A stretch of DNA of 64,000 nt. Source: Polymorphobacter megasporae. GTDB lineage: Bacteria; Pseudomonadota; Alphaproteobacteria; Sphingomonadales; Sphingomonadaceae. The DNA lies in assembly GCF_018982885.2 (NCBI RefSeq), contig NZ_CP081848.1, positions 1,798,001 to 1,862,000 of the forward strand, written 5' to 3'. The notes beneath the pieces are model-generated. The model was not told where the DNA came from. It saw only the letters and a program-made list of their open reading frames with translations, and did not search any database. Of the stretch, positions 24,286 through 34,850 are shown piece after piece. Made by a program: the position numbers and the translations under genes. The first letter of the stretch is position 1. Each line of letters begins with the position of its first letter.

Positions 24286-27200
24286 GGGGGCTGCAGCACC
24301 TTCTGCCGGTCCAGGCCGATGGCGCGTCGCCCGCGGGCAGCGCGTGGATGTCGGCGTCGGCGGGGACCGGCAAGACGCAGGTGCTGACCGCGCGGGTACT
24401 GCGGCTGCTGCTGGCCGGGTCACCGCCCGAACGCATTCTCGCACTAACCTTTACCAAGGCCGGCGCAGCGGAGATGCAGACGCGCATTTTCGACCGGCTA
24501 AGTGGCTGGGTCGCGGCGGGGGACAACGAGCTCAAGTCCGACCTCGCCGCGATCCGCGCCGACACCGACCCCGAGACGTGCGCACGAGCGCGTCAGCTGT
24601 TCGCGCGCGTGCTTGACGCCAAGGGTGGGTTGCAGGTCCAGACGATCCACGGATTCGCCCAGTCGTTGCTGGCGAGCTTTCCGGTCGAGGCGGGGATCGC
24701 CCCGGGGTTTGCCGCGCTCGACGATCGCTCGGCGCTGGCGCTGCGCGGGCAGGTGCTCGCCGAATCGATCGAGCTGGCCGACGACGACGAGTTTCTCGCC
24801 GACGTCGCGGCGATGGCGATCGCCAGCGGCGAGGCGCGGCTGGCGACGATCGCGGCGACGCTGATCGCGCATCACGATGCGATTGCGGGGCTGGGCAACC
24901 CGCAGGGGTTCGAGCCGAAGCTGCGCCGCGCCTTCGGGCTGCCGGGGGAGGGGAACGCCGACGACGTGCTCGAGGCGGCGGGTGGGGCGATCGACACCGG
25001 CGCGCTCACGCATCTTGCGGGGGTCTACGAACGCCATGCCGGGGCGACGTCGCTCAATTCCGCCGACACCCTGCACTGGTGGCTGGCGTGTTCGCCCGCT
25101 GTCCGCGCCGAGCATTTCGACAAGCTCGTCACCGTCTTCCATCGGCAGGACGGCGAGCGCCGTGCCAGCCTCGTCCCCGGCGGCAAAAAGGCCGACCCCG
25201 CCGACATCGCCCTCGCCGACGCGCTGTGCGAGGCGATCACCGCCGTCGCCGCCGTCCGCCGCTTGCTTGACGCGGTCGCCAACGCCGCGCGCCACCTGCG
25301 CGTCGGCGCGCGGCTCGGCGGGGCGTACGCGCTTCACAAGCACCGCGCCGGGGTGATCGACTACGACGACATGATCGCGCGCGCGGCGGCGCTGCTCAAG
25401 GGCGACGGCGCGAGCGCGTGGGTCCGCTACAAGCTCGACCGTCGGATCGACCACCTGCTCGTCGACGAGGCGCAGGACACCAACGAGGCGCAGTGGGACA
25501 TCGTCGAGGCGCTGACCGACGAGTTCTTCGACGGCGAGGGCGCGCGTGACGTCCAGCGCACCTTGTTCGTCGTCGGCGACTTCAAGCAGGCGATCTTCAG
25601 CTTCCAGGGGTCGGACCCGAAGATCTTCGAGGGGCGGCAGGGGCATTTCAAGGCGAAGGCCGAGGACGCCGGGCTCGGCTGGAGCGACCTGCCGATGACG
25701 CTTTCGTTCCGCTCGACACCGGCGGTGCTCGAGGTCGTCAACGCGGTGATCGACGACCTTGGCCACGAGGCGCTCGGGATGAACGAAGGCGTGCTGCCCC
25801 ACGCCGCGCACCGTGCCGACGCGGTCGGCAGCGTGACGCTGTGGCCGCCGCTGGTCCCCGAGGCCGACGAGGAAGTCACCGACGACGACGCGCCGTGGCT
25901 CCCTGCGGCGCAGGTGCTGATGGCGCATAAGCTCGCGCGGCAGATCGCGGCGTGGCTCAACCCGGCGACCGCGCTTGACCTGCCCGCGCGGGGCCGGACG
26001 TGCCGCCCCGAGGACATCCTCGTGCTGGTTCGCAGCCGCGGTGAGTTCGTCGGCGCGCTCGTCGCCGCGCTCCACGACTTCGGGGTGCCGGTGGCGGGAG
26101 TCGACCGGCTGCGGTTGACCGCGCCGCTCGCCGTTCAGGACCTGCTCGCGCTGATCCGCTTCGCGCTCCAGCCCGACGACGACCTGACGTGCGCCGCACT
26201 GCTGACCTCGCCGTTCATCGGGATGAGCCAGGACGATTTGTTCACGCTCGCGCATCCGCGCCGGGGGACCTTGTGGTCGGCGGTCCGCGATGCGGGCGGC
26301 GCGGCGAGTGAGTTTCTGTCGGCGGCGCTCGGCCTCGCCGATTTCGCGCCGCCATACGAGTTCCTCGAAACGATCCTGTCGGGGCCGTTGCAGGGGCGCA
26401 AGCGGCTGCTCGGGCGGCTGGGGGCGGAGGCGCGCGACCAGATCGCAGCGTTGCTCGGCCAGGCGCTCGCGTTCGAGACGGCGAACGCGCCGTCGCTGCA
26501 AGGATTCCTTAGCTGGATCGAGTCGGACGACATCGACCTCAAGCGCGACCCCGACGCGCCCGTCGACGCGGTGCGGATCATGACGGTACACGGCGCGAAA
26601 GGGTTGCAGGCACCGGTCGTTGTCCTCGCCGACGCGACCAAGGAACTGCCGCGCGACCGCGACGGCCACGTCATGCTCGCGCTCGACGGCGGCGAGCCGG
26701 TGCCGGTGTTCCACGGCGGCAAGGCGGGCAAGGTCGGCATCATCGCCGCCGAGGCTGAGGCGCGCGCCGAGGCTGCTGCTGCCGAGCATTGGCGGCTTCT
26801 CTACGTCGCGCTGACCCGCGCCGAAGACCTCCTGTTCATCGGCGGTGCGCTCGCCAAGGCGCGCGGCGACAAGCCCGCCGAGGTGCCTGCCGATAGCTGG
26901 TACAAGGCGGTCGAGCGCGCGATGACCAACGAATGGGACCTCGCCGAGGACGCCGACCCGATCTGGGGATCGGCGCGGGTTCACCGCGCAGGGACCGTCG
27001 TGACCCCCGAGCAGCGCGCGGTGCATGTCCCGGCGGACATCGCGCTGCCCGAATGGGCGACGACGACTGCCGCCCCCGAAGCGCGCCCGCCGCGTCCGCT
27101 CAGCCCGTCGACGATTGCGGCAGACGATGTCGCCCAGCCGCCGCCCGGACCGGCGGCGAAGGCGGCGGCGCGACGCGGGCAGCTGCTCCACACCTTGTTC

Positions 27201-27659
27201 GAGCGGCTGCCGGGGGTTGCGGCGGAGGCTCGCACCGGGGTCGCGGCGGCATGGCTCGCGCGCGCCGCTCCCGATCTTCCTGCCGTCGAACGCGACGGCA
27301 TCGCCGCGTGCGCGCTCGATATCATCGCTGCTCCTCGATTTGCAGCGCTGTTTGGCCCCGATGCGCTAGCCGAGGCACCGATCGCGGCGACTGTTGGCGA
27401 CATCGTTATCGCCGGAACCGTCGACCGGTTGCTGATCGGAGCCGACCGCGTTCAGGTGATCGACTTCAAGACCGGCGCGCGGGTTCCCGCCGATGCCGCG
27501 TCGGTCGTGCCCTACCACCTTCGCCAGATGGCGGCCTATGCGGCGGCATTGGCGCGGATATTTCCTGACAAGGCGGTCGAGGCGGCGCTGCTGTATACCC
27601 ACGACGCAACGTTGATCGAGCTGCCCGCGGCGCTGCTCGCGGCTCACGCGCCTGGTTGA
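24282..27659 (+). CDS. addA: AddA, helicase-nuclease subunit of AddAB
   Basis: A 1125-aa UvrD-like helicase with a C-terminal nuclease. Walker A is [20 protein letters not shown] at about residues 24-43; motif Ia [15 protein letters not shown], motif [34 protein letters not shown] (motif III), [20 protein letters not shown] (motif V) and [13 protein letters not shown] (motif VI) follow. The nuclease motif [13 protein letters not shown] and QMAAYAAAL is near the end. Start GTG 24282 overlaps the addB stop (GTGA) and gives the normal N terminus; the open frame upstream lies inside addB and is not coding. trxA follows 86 bases downstream, as in many alphaproteobacteria. Confidence 0.95.
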   Translation: MRGLQHLLPVQADGASPAGSAWMSASAGTGKTQVLTARVLRLLLAGSPPERILALTFTKAGAAEMQTRIFDRLSGWVAAGDNELKSDLAAIRADTDPETCARARQLFARVLDAKGGLQVQTIHGFAQSLLASFPVEAGIAPGFAALDDRSALALRGQVLAESIELADDDEFLADVAAMAIASGEARLATIAATLIAHHDAIAGLGNPQGFEPKLRRAFGLPGEGNADDVLEAAGGAIDTGALTHLAGVYERHAGATSLNSADTLHWWLACSPAVRAEHFDKLVTVFHRQDGERRASLVPGGKKADPADIALADALCEAITAVAAVRRLLDAVANAARHLRVGARLGGAYALHKHRAGVIDYDDMIARAAALLKGDGASAWVRYKLDRRIDHLLVDEAQDTNEAQWDIVEALTDEFFDGEGARDVQRTLFVVGDFKQAIFSFQGSDPKIFEGRQGHFKAKAEDAGLGWSDLPMTLSFRSTPAVLEVVNAVIDDLGHEALGMNEGVLPHAAHRADAVGSVTLWPPLVPEADEEVTDDDAPWLPAAQVLMAHKLARQIAAWLNPATALDLPARGRTCRPEDILVLVRSRGEFVGALVAALHDFGVPVAGVDRLRLTAPLAVQDLLALIRFALQPDDDLTCAALLTSPFIGMSQDDLFTLAHPRRGTLWSAVRDAGGAASEFLSAALGLADFAPPYEFLETILSGPLQGRKRLLGRLGAEARDQIAALLGQALAFETANAPSLQGFLSWIESDDIDLKRDPDAPVDAVRIMTVHGAKGLQAPVVVLADATKELPRDRDGHVMLALDGGEPVPVFHGGKAGKVGIIAAEAEARAEAAAAEHWRLLYVALTRAEDLLFIGGALAKARGDKPAEVPADSWYKAVERAMTNEWDLAEDADPIWGSARVHRAGTVVTPEQRAVHVPADIALPEWATTTAAPEARPPRPLSPSTIAADDVAQPPPGPAAKAAARRGQLLHTLFERLPGVAAEARTGVAAAWLARAAPDLPAVERDGIAACALDIIAAPRFAALFGPDALAEAPIAATVGDIVIAGTVDRLLIGADRVQVIDFKTGARVPADAASVVPYHLRQMAAYAAALARIFPDKAVEAALLYTHDATLIELPAALLAAHAPG

Positions 27660-27745
27660 TCACCCCCAAGAAACGCTTGGGCGGCATGCGAGTTGAACAC
27701 GGAGCGATCGGCGCTTACTTTCTATCCCGTTATCAGGAGCAGATC

Positions 27746-28087
27746 ATGGCCACCAAGCACGTTACCGACGCCTCGTTTCACAGCGACGTCATCACCTCGG
27801 GCCGCCCGGTGCTCGTCGACTTCTGGGCCGAATGGTGTGGTCCGTGCCGCCAGATCGGTCCCGCGCTCGAGGAGATCAACGACGAGCTCGCCGGCGTGGA
27901 CATCGTCAAGCTCAATATCGACGAGAACCCCGATGCCCCCACCCGATACGGCGTCCGCGGCATACCGACGATGATCCTGTTCAAGGACGGCAACGCGGTC
28001 GCGACTAAAGTCGGTGCCGCTCCGAAGTCGCATCTCAAGAGCTGGCTTGAGGGGGAACTCGGCGACGACGCGACGAAGGTCGCCTAA
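27746..28087 (+). CDS. trxA: Thioredoxin
   Basis: A 113-aa thioredoxin with the classical [10 protein letters not shown] active site (Cys-Gly-Pro-Cys), VDFWA strand, [20 protein letters not shown] containing the cis-proline, and [14 protein letters not shown]. It reduces protein disulfides in the cytoplasm and could serve as an electron donor to Bcp-type peroxidases. The ATG at 27746 has AGGAG upstream. Its last 4 bases overlap the convergent GST-like gene. A short CCCAAG/CTTGGG hairpin (27665-27681) lies between addA and trxA. Confidence 0.96.
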   Translation: MATKHVTDASFHSDVITSGRPVLVDFWAEWCGPCRQIGPALEEINDELAGVDIVKLNIDENPDAPTRYGVRGIPTMILFKDGNAVATKVGAAPKSHLKSWLEGELGDDATKVA

Positions 28088-28980
28088 GCCGGGCGCAAGA
28101 CCTGTCCCAGCCGCGGGAAATGCACCGCGACGGTCCCGGCATCGGGATCGTCGCGGCGGATCACGATTTCGCGGTCGGATAGCCTGAGCAGCTTACCCTC
28201 GACCTTGTCGGCCCCCGGGTCCTCGGTTGCTACGGTCACCGGCTGACCCGCGCGGAACCCCGACGCAGCGTCGATCGCCTCGCTCAGATCGGGGGTCGCG
28301 CCGTGCGCCAGCGCGAGTGCATCCTGCGCGTCGGACATATGCGGGTTGCCGTGACCGATTGCCTTGACCCGCGCTTCCCACGCGTTGACGTTTGCATAGG
28401 GGTCGAGGATCGGCGCGGCGGGGTTGAAGCGGCGCTGGAACCACGCCAGCATGTACAGCGCGAAGTCGGCGTAGCCCGGCGTATTGCCACCGATGAAATC
28501 GCGACCTGCGAGGCTGTCGTCGAGCCGCGCGATGCCCGCCGTGAACTGTGCCCGGCTATGCGGTGCGCGCGCCTTGACGAGGTCGCGCGACAGGCCGAAC
28601 AGCGCCGCGCGGTCGGCCCAGAAGGCGTCGGGAATCTTGTCGGCGATCGGGGCCATCGCTGCGCCGACCGCGGCGAAGAACATCGGGCCGCCCGCCATCG
28701 CAGCGATAAAGTCGCCAGCACGGCCGAGCGGCTCGGGATACAGCGTCGGCCCCGGCAGCGCCTCGATCGCCTGTGCCGCGATCCACGTGTCGCAATAGAT
28801 GTCGGCGTCGATCTGGAGCACCGGGGTCTTGCGATACCCGCCGGTCAGCGGGGTCAAAAGCGGCTTCGGCGCGATGTTGGGGATGATCACCGACCAGTAA
28901 TCGGCATTCTTGAGCCCGAGCGCGAGCCGCAGCACCTCGCTGAACGGCGACGTCTCGTAATGATGCAGGACGATCGTCAC
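28084..28980 (-). CDS. Glutathione S-transferase family protein
   Basis: A 298-aa protein with a GST N-terminal thioredoxin fold ([40 protein letters not shown] with the cis-Pro and Asp/Cys-Asp-Thr instead of the common ESxAI), a helical C-terminal GST domain ([17 protein letters not shown]) and an extra ~70-residue C-terminal extension ([20 protein letters not shown] ... [13 protein letters not shown]) with beta-strand character, not part of the usual GST fold. The start is GTG 28980 with GGGGAGAGAG upstream. The substrate is unknown. It ends in a 4-base convergent overlap with trxA. Confidence 0.82.
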   Translation of the reverse strand: MTIVLHHYETSPFSEVLRLALGLKNADYWSVIIPNIAPKPLLTPLTGGYRKTPVLQIDADIYCDTWIAAQAIEALPGPTLYPEPLGRAGDFIAAMAGGPMFFAAVGAAMAPIADKIPDAFWADRAALFGLSRDLVKARAPHSRAQFTAGIARLDDSLAGRDFIGGNTPGYADFALYMLAWFQRRFNPAAPILDPYANVNAWEARVKAIGHGNPHMSDAQDALALAHGATPDLSEAIDAASGFRAGQPVTVATEDPGADKVEGKLLRLSDREIVIRRDDPDAGTVAVHFPRLGQVLRPA

Positions 28981-29009
28981 GCGCTCTCTCCCCTGTGGCC
29001 GGCTCCGTC

Positions 29010-30236
29010 TTAGCTGCGGTAGTCGCCGTTGATGCTGATGTAGCCGTGGGTCAGGTCGCACGTCCACACCCGGGCGCGGCCGTGCCCAAGGTGGAGGTCG
29101 ACGCCGATCTCGATCTCGGTCCCGCTCAGATGGCGCGCGACCGGGGCCTCGTCATAACCGTCGACGACCGCGCCGCGTGTCGCCACCAGCGTCGGGCCGA
29201 AGCTGATGTCGAGCCGGTCGCGGTCGGCGGCCTCGCCTGCCTTGCCGACCGCCATGACGACGCGCCCCCAGTTGGCGTCGCCGCCGGCGATCGCGGTCTT
29301 GACCAGCGGCGAGTTGGCGATGCTCATCGCGACGACCTTTGCCGCGCGGTCGTCCTCGGCGCCTTCGACGGTGACGGTGACGAACTTGGTCGCGCCTTCA
29401 CCGTCGCGGACGACGAGTTGCGCGAGCTTGCGGCAGACGTCGGTCAGCGCGGCGGCGAAGCCATCGGCTCCCGGATCGTCGACGGCGGAGATCGGCGAAT
29501 TGCCCGCCGCGCCGGTGGCGAAGGCGAGGACGGTGTCCGACGTCGAGGTGTCGCTGTCGACGGTGATCGCGTTAAAAGTCTGCTCGGTAGCCGCGCTCAA
29601 CATCGTCTGGAGCAGCGGTGCGGCGACGCTCGCGTCGGTGAAGATGAAGCCGAGCATCGTCGCCATGTCGGGGGCGATCATCCCCGATCCCTTGACGATG
29701 CCGCAGACGGTGACTCGCGTCGCGCCGATGAACGCGGTCGCGGTTGCGCCCTTGGCGAAGGTGTCGGTCGTGCCGATCGCGTGGGTCGCGTCCTCGAAGC
29801 TCGCGGACCCCAGTGCCGCGTACGCCGCCGCAACCCCGGCGGTCGCCTTGTCGGCGGGGAGGGGCACGCCGATGACTCCGGTCGACGCGGCGAAGACCTC
29901 GCCCGAGGTGCAGCCGACCAGCGCGGCCGCGCGGTCGACCTGCGCTTGGCTGGCTTCGCGCCCCGACCGGCCGGTGAAGGCGTTGGAATTGCCGGCGTTT
30001 ACCACCAGCGCGCGGGCGCTCCCCCCGGTCAACGCCGCGCGGCACCAGTCGACCTCGGGTGACGGGCACTTCGACTTCGTCGTCACCCCCGCGACCGTGG
30101 TGCCGGGAGCGAACTCGACCAGTGTGACGTCGGCGCGCGTCCACGCCTTGTACCCCGCCGTCGCGGTGCCGATGCGGACACCTGCGACCGGCGGCATCGC
30201 GGGGAAGGGGCGGGCGAGGGGGGAGATCGTTGACAT
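29010..30236 (-). CDS. argJ: Bifunctional ornithine acetyltransferase/N-acetylglutamate synthase
   Basis: A 408-aa ArgJ, which transfers the acetyl group between N-acetylornithine and glutamate in the arginine pathway. It is made as a precursor that cleaves itself before a conserved Thr: the site KGSGMIAPDMATMLGFIFTD is present, as are VNAGNSNAFTGRSG, TGVIGVPLP and the C-terminal TCDLTHGYISINGDYRS. The ATG at 30236 begins with MSTISPLARPFPAMPPVAGV, the normal N terminus. It is divergent from the TonB_C-like gene at 30280. Confidence 0.96.
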   Translation of the reverse strand: MSTISPLARPFPAMPPVAGVRIGTATAGYKAWTRADVTLVEFAPGTTVAGVTTKSKCPSPEVDWCRAALTGGSARALVVNAGNSNAFTGRSGREASQAQVDRAAALVGCTSGEVFAASTGVIGVPLPADKATAGVAAAYAALGSASFEDATHAIGTTDTFAKGATATAFIGATRVTVCGIVKGSGMIAPDMATMLGFIFTDASVAAPLLQTMLSAATEQTFNAITVDSDTSTSDTVLAFATGAAGNSPISAVDDPGADGFAAALTDVCRKLAQLVVRDGEGATKFVTVTVEGAEDDRAAKVVAMSIANSPLVKTAIAGGDANWGRVVMAVGKAGEAADRDRLDISFGPTLVATRGAVVDGYDEAPVARHLSGTEIEIGVDLHLGHGRARVWTCDLTHGYISINGDYRS

Positions 30237-30279
30237 GGCCTGCCCGCTTTGCTGACCTGCGAGCGGGGAGACAAGTGCG

Positions 30280-30934
30280 ATGTTGCTTTTGGCGGGCGCG
30301 GCAGCTGTGGCGACGGCGATGATGCCAGTTCCCGTCAAGAAATGGGTCGTCGATATCGATCAGGTTGCTAGGGCTGCGTCGCGGGAGGGGTCCGCGGCGC
30401 GAGTCGAGGTGACGATCGATAGCACCGGGCAGCCCGTCCACTGCGAGGTTACGCTGCCGGACAAGGCGGCAGGCTTCAATCGGGCTGCATGCCACGTGCT
30501 TATGCGCGGTCCGCGTCTCACCCCAGGTCGCGATGCCGACGGGAATCCAATCGCCGCCGTGTTGCGCTATGACTTCAACAGCACTTCCCTCCGTAATCCG
30601 CGCGTGCGTCCCTCGAAGATTAAGGCGGCGCATGACACCGAGGCGAAGCGCGGTCGTGACGCTGGCCAACGAACCGTCGATTTCGCAATTCCCGTCAGCC
30701 GCCTACCCAAACCGGGGAGGGTGTTACCGCCGACCTTGTCTCCTGATCGATGACACCGGCCGTGTTTCGACCTGTGATGTGGCAACGTCGAGCGGAGCCA
30801 TTCAGCTCGATCGGCTCGCGTGCATGCAGATGAGGGCGACCGCGTTCAGCCCCGGGCGCGACGGGCATGGGCAACCGCTTCGCGCCGTGCGCGAAGTCAG
30901 CGTCGGCTTTCTGGCGTCCAGACCGTCGGACTGA
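30280..30934 (+). pseudogene. Frameshifted secreted protein with two TonB_C-like repeats
   Basis: From ATG 30280 a signal-peptide-like N terminus (MLLLAGAAAVATAMMP) leads into a first TonB C-terminal-like repeat (ARVEVTIDSTGQPVHCEV ... GPRLTPGRDADGNPIAAV). This frame stops at 30753. A second repeat (LLIDDTGRVSTCDVATSSGA, LDRLACMQMRATAFSPGRD) continues in the +1 frame to 30934. The paralogue at 31414-31998 has both repeats in one frame with matching linker (PGAV-x4-IVADPTGKV against PGRVLPPT/LLIDDTGRV), so one extra base near 30736-30741 (TTG-T-CTCCTG) explains the break. This may be a real mutation or a sequencing error. Such proteins are usually labelled energy-transducer TonB-like, but there is no N-terminal anchor here beyond the signal. 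Confidence 0.72.
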
Positions 30935-31073
30935 CCAGAAAGCACCGGCTCCGGGTGACGGTGCTCTTGGACCCTGTAAATCGCCGCTTCAGTCACGCGC
31001 GCATAGACCGGCACGTCGGAACTGCCCGGTCGGGCCGGGGTTTAACAGGTTCGATTTGTGAGGAGAGATCATC

Positions 31074-31325
31074 ATGAACAAGTTTCTGGCAATCGCGCTT
31101 GCCGCTGGCGTGACGCTCGCGGCTGGGACGGCTGCGCAGGCCCGCGACGGCTGCGGTCCCGGCGCATTCCGCGGCCCGTACGGCCACTGCCGCCCGATGC
31201 GCGGGCCGGTCGTCGTCGCACCCGGCTTGGTTATCGGCAATTACTACCATGGCCGCGGCTATTGGGATGGACAGCGATATTGGCATAATCGCGATCGCTG
31301 GCGCGGTGGCTGGCGGTACCGCTAA
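31074..31325 (+). CDS. Small secreted GCG_CRPN-type protein
   Basis: An 83-aa protein with a signal peptide (KFLAIALAAGVTLAAGTAAQA) followed by DGCGPGAFRGPYGHCRPM, the 'GCG...RGP.G.CRP' prefix pattern seen in a family of short secreted proteins of alphaproteobacteria, and a Tyr/Trp/Arg/Gly-rich tail (YYHGRGYWDGQRYWHNRDRW). Function is unknown. GAGGAG precedes the ATG. A strong 12-bp terminator hairpin follows. It lies between two TonB_C-like paralogues. Confidence 0.8.
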   Translation: MNKFLAIALAAGVTLAAGTAAQARDGCGPGAFRGPYGHCRPMRGPVVVAPGLVIGNYYHGRGYWDGQRYWHNRDRWRGGWRYR

Positions 31326-31350
31326 GCCACAGAGAATTCGAATTAGCCGG

Positions 31351-31387
31351 GTGGCCGCAGCGTTATTGACACGCTGCGGCCACTTTG
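31351..31387 (+). terminator. Rho-independent-like terminator
   Basis: Perfect 12-base arms GTGGCCGCAGCG (31351-31362) and CGCTGCGGCCAC (31372-31383) around a 9-base loop, followed by TTTG. It closes the small GCG_CRPN gene and separates it from the next gene. Confidence 0.75.
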
Positions 31388-31413
31388 CTGTCTGTCGCCC
31401 TGGGGAGAATGTC

Positions 31414-31998
31414 ATGCCGTTAACGATGATCGTGGGTGCTTTGCTCGGGGCCATGCCGGTCCCGCAATTCACGCCGAAGATGCTCGACGTCTCGCAGGCG
31501 TCGGTGCTCGCGGCCACCACCGCACCGATGGTGACGTGGGTCGACATGTTCATCGATACGTCGGGACGGGTCAGCCGCTGCACGGTTGCGGTGTCGAGCG
31601 GGTCGTCGTTGGTCGACAAGGTTGCGTGCGAGCGGGCCGGCCGGGTTGCCCGATTTACGCCCGCCCGCGACGAGGCCGGCCAGCTGATCGCCGCGCGGGT
31701 TCGACAGAGTTTCGCTGTCAATCGCGCCCTGCCGGTGTCCGATGTCGACTTCGCGATGACAGTCGATCGCGCGCCGCCAGGAGCCGTCACCGACCTGCGT
31801 ATCGTCGCCGACCCGACGGGCAAGGTTCAAACCTGCGCGGTCGCCGCGTCGAGCGGGGTGTTGCAACTCGACCGGCTTGCATGCGGGGCGGTGAGCGACC
31901 TCGTGCGGCCCGTCGTGCGCGACGCGTCGGGCAGCCCGGTCCGGGCGGTATCGCTCCTCAGCGTCGGCTTCGCCACGGGCCCGGTCACCGTAAAATAG
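31414..31998 (+). CDS. Secreted protein with two TonB_C-like repeats
   Basis: A 194-aa protein, intact paralogue of the frameshifted gene at 30280-30934. After a weak signal sequence (PLTMIVGALLGAMPVP) there are two repeats of a TonB C-terminal-like unit: VDMFIDTSGRVSRCTVAVSS then RVARFTPARDEAGQLIAARV, and LRIVADPTGKVQTCAVAASS then LACGAVSDLVRPVVRDASG. Each repeat keeps the cysteine pair (RCTV/ACER, TCAV/ACGA). GGGGAG precedes the ATG at 31414. There is no Pro-rich spacer or membrane anchor as in true TonB, so a role in energy transduction is doubtful. secA follows after 106 bases. Confidence 0.75.
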   Translation: MPLTMIVGALLGAMPVPQFTPKMLDVSQASVLAATTAPMVTWVDMFIDTSGRVSRCTVAVSSGSSLVDKVACERAGRVARFTPARDEAGQLIAARVRQSFAVNRALPVSDVDFAMTVDRAPPGAVTDLRIVADPTGKVQTCAVAASSGVLQLDRLACGAVSDLVRPVVRDASGSPVRAVSLLSVGFATGPVTVK

Positions 31999-32104
31999 CC
32001 AAGGTGTGCGCCGGCCGCCTGAATTGACTAAGCGGGTGCCGCTCCCTATGTCCCGCCGGTCCCGGTAGAGCGCGCCAGCGCCCCGGATTACGGTTAGGGT
32101 TCCC

Positions 32105-34831
32105 ATGTTTGCAGGCATCGCGAAGCGCATCTTCGGCTCGTCGAACGAGCGCTACGTTCGCTCGCTCGCGCCGCTGGTTGCCAAGATCAACAGCCACGAG
32201 CCGAGCATCTCGGCGATGTCCGACGCCGCGCTCCAGGCGCAGACCGCGGCGTTCCGCGCGCGGCTGACGGCGGGCGAGACGCTCGACGACGTTCTTCCCG
32301 AAGCCTTCGCCACCGTCCGCGAAGCCGCCAAGCGCGCGCTCGGCCAGCGTCATTACGATGTCCAGATGATCGGCGGCATCGTCCTCCACCGCGGCGAGAT
32401 CGCCGAGATGCGGACCGGCGAGGGCAAGACGCTCGTCGCTACGCTCGCGGTCTATCTCAATGCCTTGGAAGGCAAGGGCGTCCACGTCGTCACCGTTAAC
32501 GACTATCTCGCGTCGCGCGACGCCGAGTGGATGGGCCGCGTCTACGGCTTTCTCGGCATGAGCATCGGCGTCATCGTCCCCAACCTCGACGATGCGACCC
32601 GCCGCGAGGCGTACGCCGCCGACATCACCTACGGCACCAACAACGAATTCGGCTTCGACTATCTGCGCGACAACATGAAGTATGCGCGCGAGGCGATGGT
32701 CCAGCGGCCGTTCAACTTCGCTGTCACCGACGAGGTCGATTCGGTGCTGATCGACGAGGCACGGACCCCGCTGATCATCTCCGGCCCGACCGACGACAAG
32801 TCCGAGCTGTACATGCAGGTCGATGCCGTGGTGAAGCTGTTCAAGACCGAAGACGTCGAGATCGACGAGAAGCAGAAGCAGGTCATCCTCACCGAGAATG
32901 GCACCGAGATCGCCGAGCGCGCGCTTGAAGCCGCCGGGCTGCTCGAGGGCGAGAACCTGTACGATTACGAGAACACCCAGGTCGTCCACCACCTCAACCA
33001 GGCGCTCCGCGCCAACATGATCTACCGGCGCGACACCGACTACATAGTCCGCGACGGCAAGGTCATCATCATCGACGAATTCACCGGGCGGATGATGGAC
33101 GGGCGGCGCTGGGCGGAGGGGCTGCATCAGGCGGTCGAGGCTAAGGAAGGCGTCGACATCATGCCCGAGAACCAGACGCTCGCGTCGATCACCTTCCAGA
33201 ATTACTTCCGGCTCTACCCCAAGCTTGGCGGCATGACGGGCACGGCGGCAACCGAAGCGGCCGAGTTCTTCGACATCTATAAGCTGAACGTCGTCGAGAT
33301 CCCGACCAACCTGCCGGTCCAACGCAAGGACGTCGACGACGAATTCTACAAGAACGCCGAGGAGAAGTTTAAGGCGATCGTCAAGACGATCCGCGAGGCC
33401 AAGGAACGCGGCCAGCCGATTCTCGTCGGTACCGTCTCGATCGAGAAGAGCGAATTGCTCAGCGAATTCCTCAAGAAGGAACAGGTCGAGCACGTCGTCC
33501 TCAACGCGCGCTACCACGAGCAGGAAGCGCACATCGTCGAGCAGGCCGGGCGCATCGGCGCGGTGACGATCGCGACCAACATGGCTGGGCGCGGCACCGA
33601 CATCCAGCTCGGCGGCAATTACGAGGCGCGATACATTCGCGAACTCGACGGCGTCGAAGGTGACGAGCGCGTCGCCGCGATGGCGCGGATCAAGGCCGAG
33701 GTGCTCGCCGAGCGCGAGGCGGTGCGCCAGGTCGGCGGGCTATTCGTTCTCGGGACCGAACGCCACGAGAGCCGCCGCATCGACAACCAGCTACGCGGAC
33801 GTTCGGGGCGTCAGGGCGACCCTGGCCTCAGCCGCTTCTATCTCAGCCTCGATGACGATTTGCTCCGCATCTTCGGCCAGCAGAACATGCTCGCCCGGAT
33901 GATGAACAACGGTCTTGAGGAGGGTGAGGCGATCATCCACCCGTGGATCTCGAAGGCGATCGAGACCGCGCAGAAGAAGGTCGAGGCGCGGAACTACGAT
34001 CAGCGCAAGAATGTCGTCCAGTACGACGACGTGATGAACGACCAGCGCAAGGTGGTCTACGACCAGCGCGCGGACATCATGGATTCCGAGGCGGTCGGCG
34101 ACGTCGTCCTCGACATGCGCCACGAAACGGTCAACGCGCTCGTCGGCCTCCATTGCCCGCCGAACACCTATCCAGAACAATGGGACGTCACCGCGCTCGA
34201 TGAGGCGGTTCGTTCGACGCTCGGACTCGATGTCGATGTCACCGAGTGGGTCAAGGAAGACGCCGTCGACCAGGAGATGTTCGTCGACCGGCTGATCACG
34301 GCGTCGGACAAGGCGATGGGCGACAAGTCCGCTGCCGTCCCGCACGACTCGTGGATCCAGATCGAGAAGAACTTCCTCCTCCAGGCGCTCGATCATCACT
34401 GGAAGGAGCATCTGGCGACGCTCGACGCGCTGCGGCAGGTCATCCACCTCCGCGCCTATGCGCAAAAGACCCCGCTCAACGAGTATAAGTCGGAGGCGTT
34501 CGCGCTGTTCGAGCGGATGCTGACGACGGTCCGCGAGGACGTTACCCGCATGCTCGCCAACGCGCGCTTCGAGATGGAGCCCGAGACGTATGCGCCGCCG
34601 CAGCCGAGCTTCGTCACCACCCACGTCGACCCGCTGACCGGGTTCAGCGACGCCTTCGGGCCAATGGGCAACCTGCCGTCGGCGCAGCTCGACATCGCTC
34701 GCAGCGCCGCGGCGGCATTCAGCGATATCGACGAGACAACGCGCGCCGATTGGATGGCAACGACCTCGCGCAACGCGCCGTGCCCGTGCGGGTCGGGCAA
34801 GAAGTTCAAGCACTGCCACGGCACGATCTAG
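32105..34831 (+). CDS. secA: SecA, preprotein translocase ATPase
   Basis: A 908-aa SecA, the motor that drives unfolded proteins through SecYEG. Walker A is [20 protein letters not shown], followed by [17 protein letters not shown], the Walker B region [36 protein letters not shown], and [15 protein letters not shown] then [20 protein letters not shown] of the second motor domain. The C terminus carries the zinc-binding, SecB-contacting tail [14 protein letters not shown], complete with three Cys and one His. It has its own upstream region; the lipoprotein gene follows after 19 bases. Confidence 0.98.
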   Translation: MFAGIAKRIFGSSNERYVRSLAPLVAKINSHEPSISAMSDAALQAQTAAFRARLTAGETLDDVLPEAFATVREAAKRALGQRHYDVQMIGGIVLHRGEIAEMRTGEGKTLVATLAVYLNALEGKGVHVVTVNDYLASRDAEWMGRVYGFLGMSIGVIVPNLDDATRREAYAADITYGTNNEFGFDYLRDNMKYAREAMVQRPFNFAVTDEVDSVLIDEARTPLIISGPTDDKSELYMQVDAVVKLFKTEDVEIDEKQKQVILTENGTEIAERALEAAGLLEGENLYDYENTQVVHHLNQALRANMIYRRDTDYIVRDGKVIIIDEFTGRMMDGRRWAEGLHQAVEAKEGVDIMPENQTLASITFQNYFRLYPKLGGMTGTAATEAAEFFDIYKLNVVEIPTNLPVQRKDVDDEFYKNAEEKFKAIVKTIREAKERGQPILVGTVSIEKSELLSEFLKKEQVEHVVLNARYHEQEAHIVEQAGRIGAVTIATNMAGRGTDIQLGGNYEARYIRELDGVEGDERVAAMARIKAEVLAEREAVRQVGGLFVLGTERHESRRIDNQLRGRSGRQGDPGLSRFYLSLDDDLLRIFGQQNMLARMMNNGLEEGEAIIHPWISKAIETAQKKVEARNYDQRKNVVQYDDVMNDQRKVVYDQRADIMDSEAVGDVVLDMRHETVNALVGLHCPPNTYPEQWDVTALDEAVRSTLGLDVDVTEWVKEDAVDQEMFVDRLITASDKAMGDKSAAVPHDSWIQIEKNFLLQALDHHWKEHLATLDALRQVIHLRAYAQKTPLNEYKSEAFALFERMLTTVREDVTRMLANARFEMEPETYAPPQPSFVTTHVDPLTGFSDAFGPMGNLPSAQLDIARSAAAAFSDIDETTRADWMATTSRNAPCPCGSGKKFKHCHGTI

Positions 34832-34850
34832 GCCAAATATCGGGGGGCAT

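Noticed and set aside
24498-27191. Minus-strand open frame of 897 codons opposite addA
   Set aside because: Arg/Glu/His-rich antisense composition and no recognisable domain; addA carries all helicase motifs on the plus strand.
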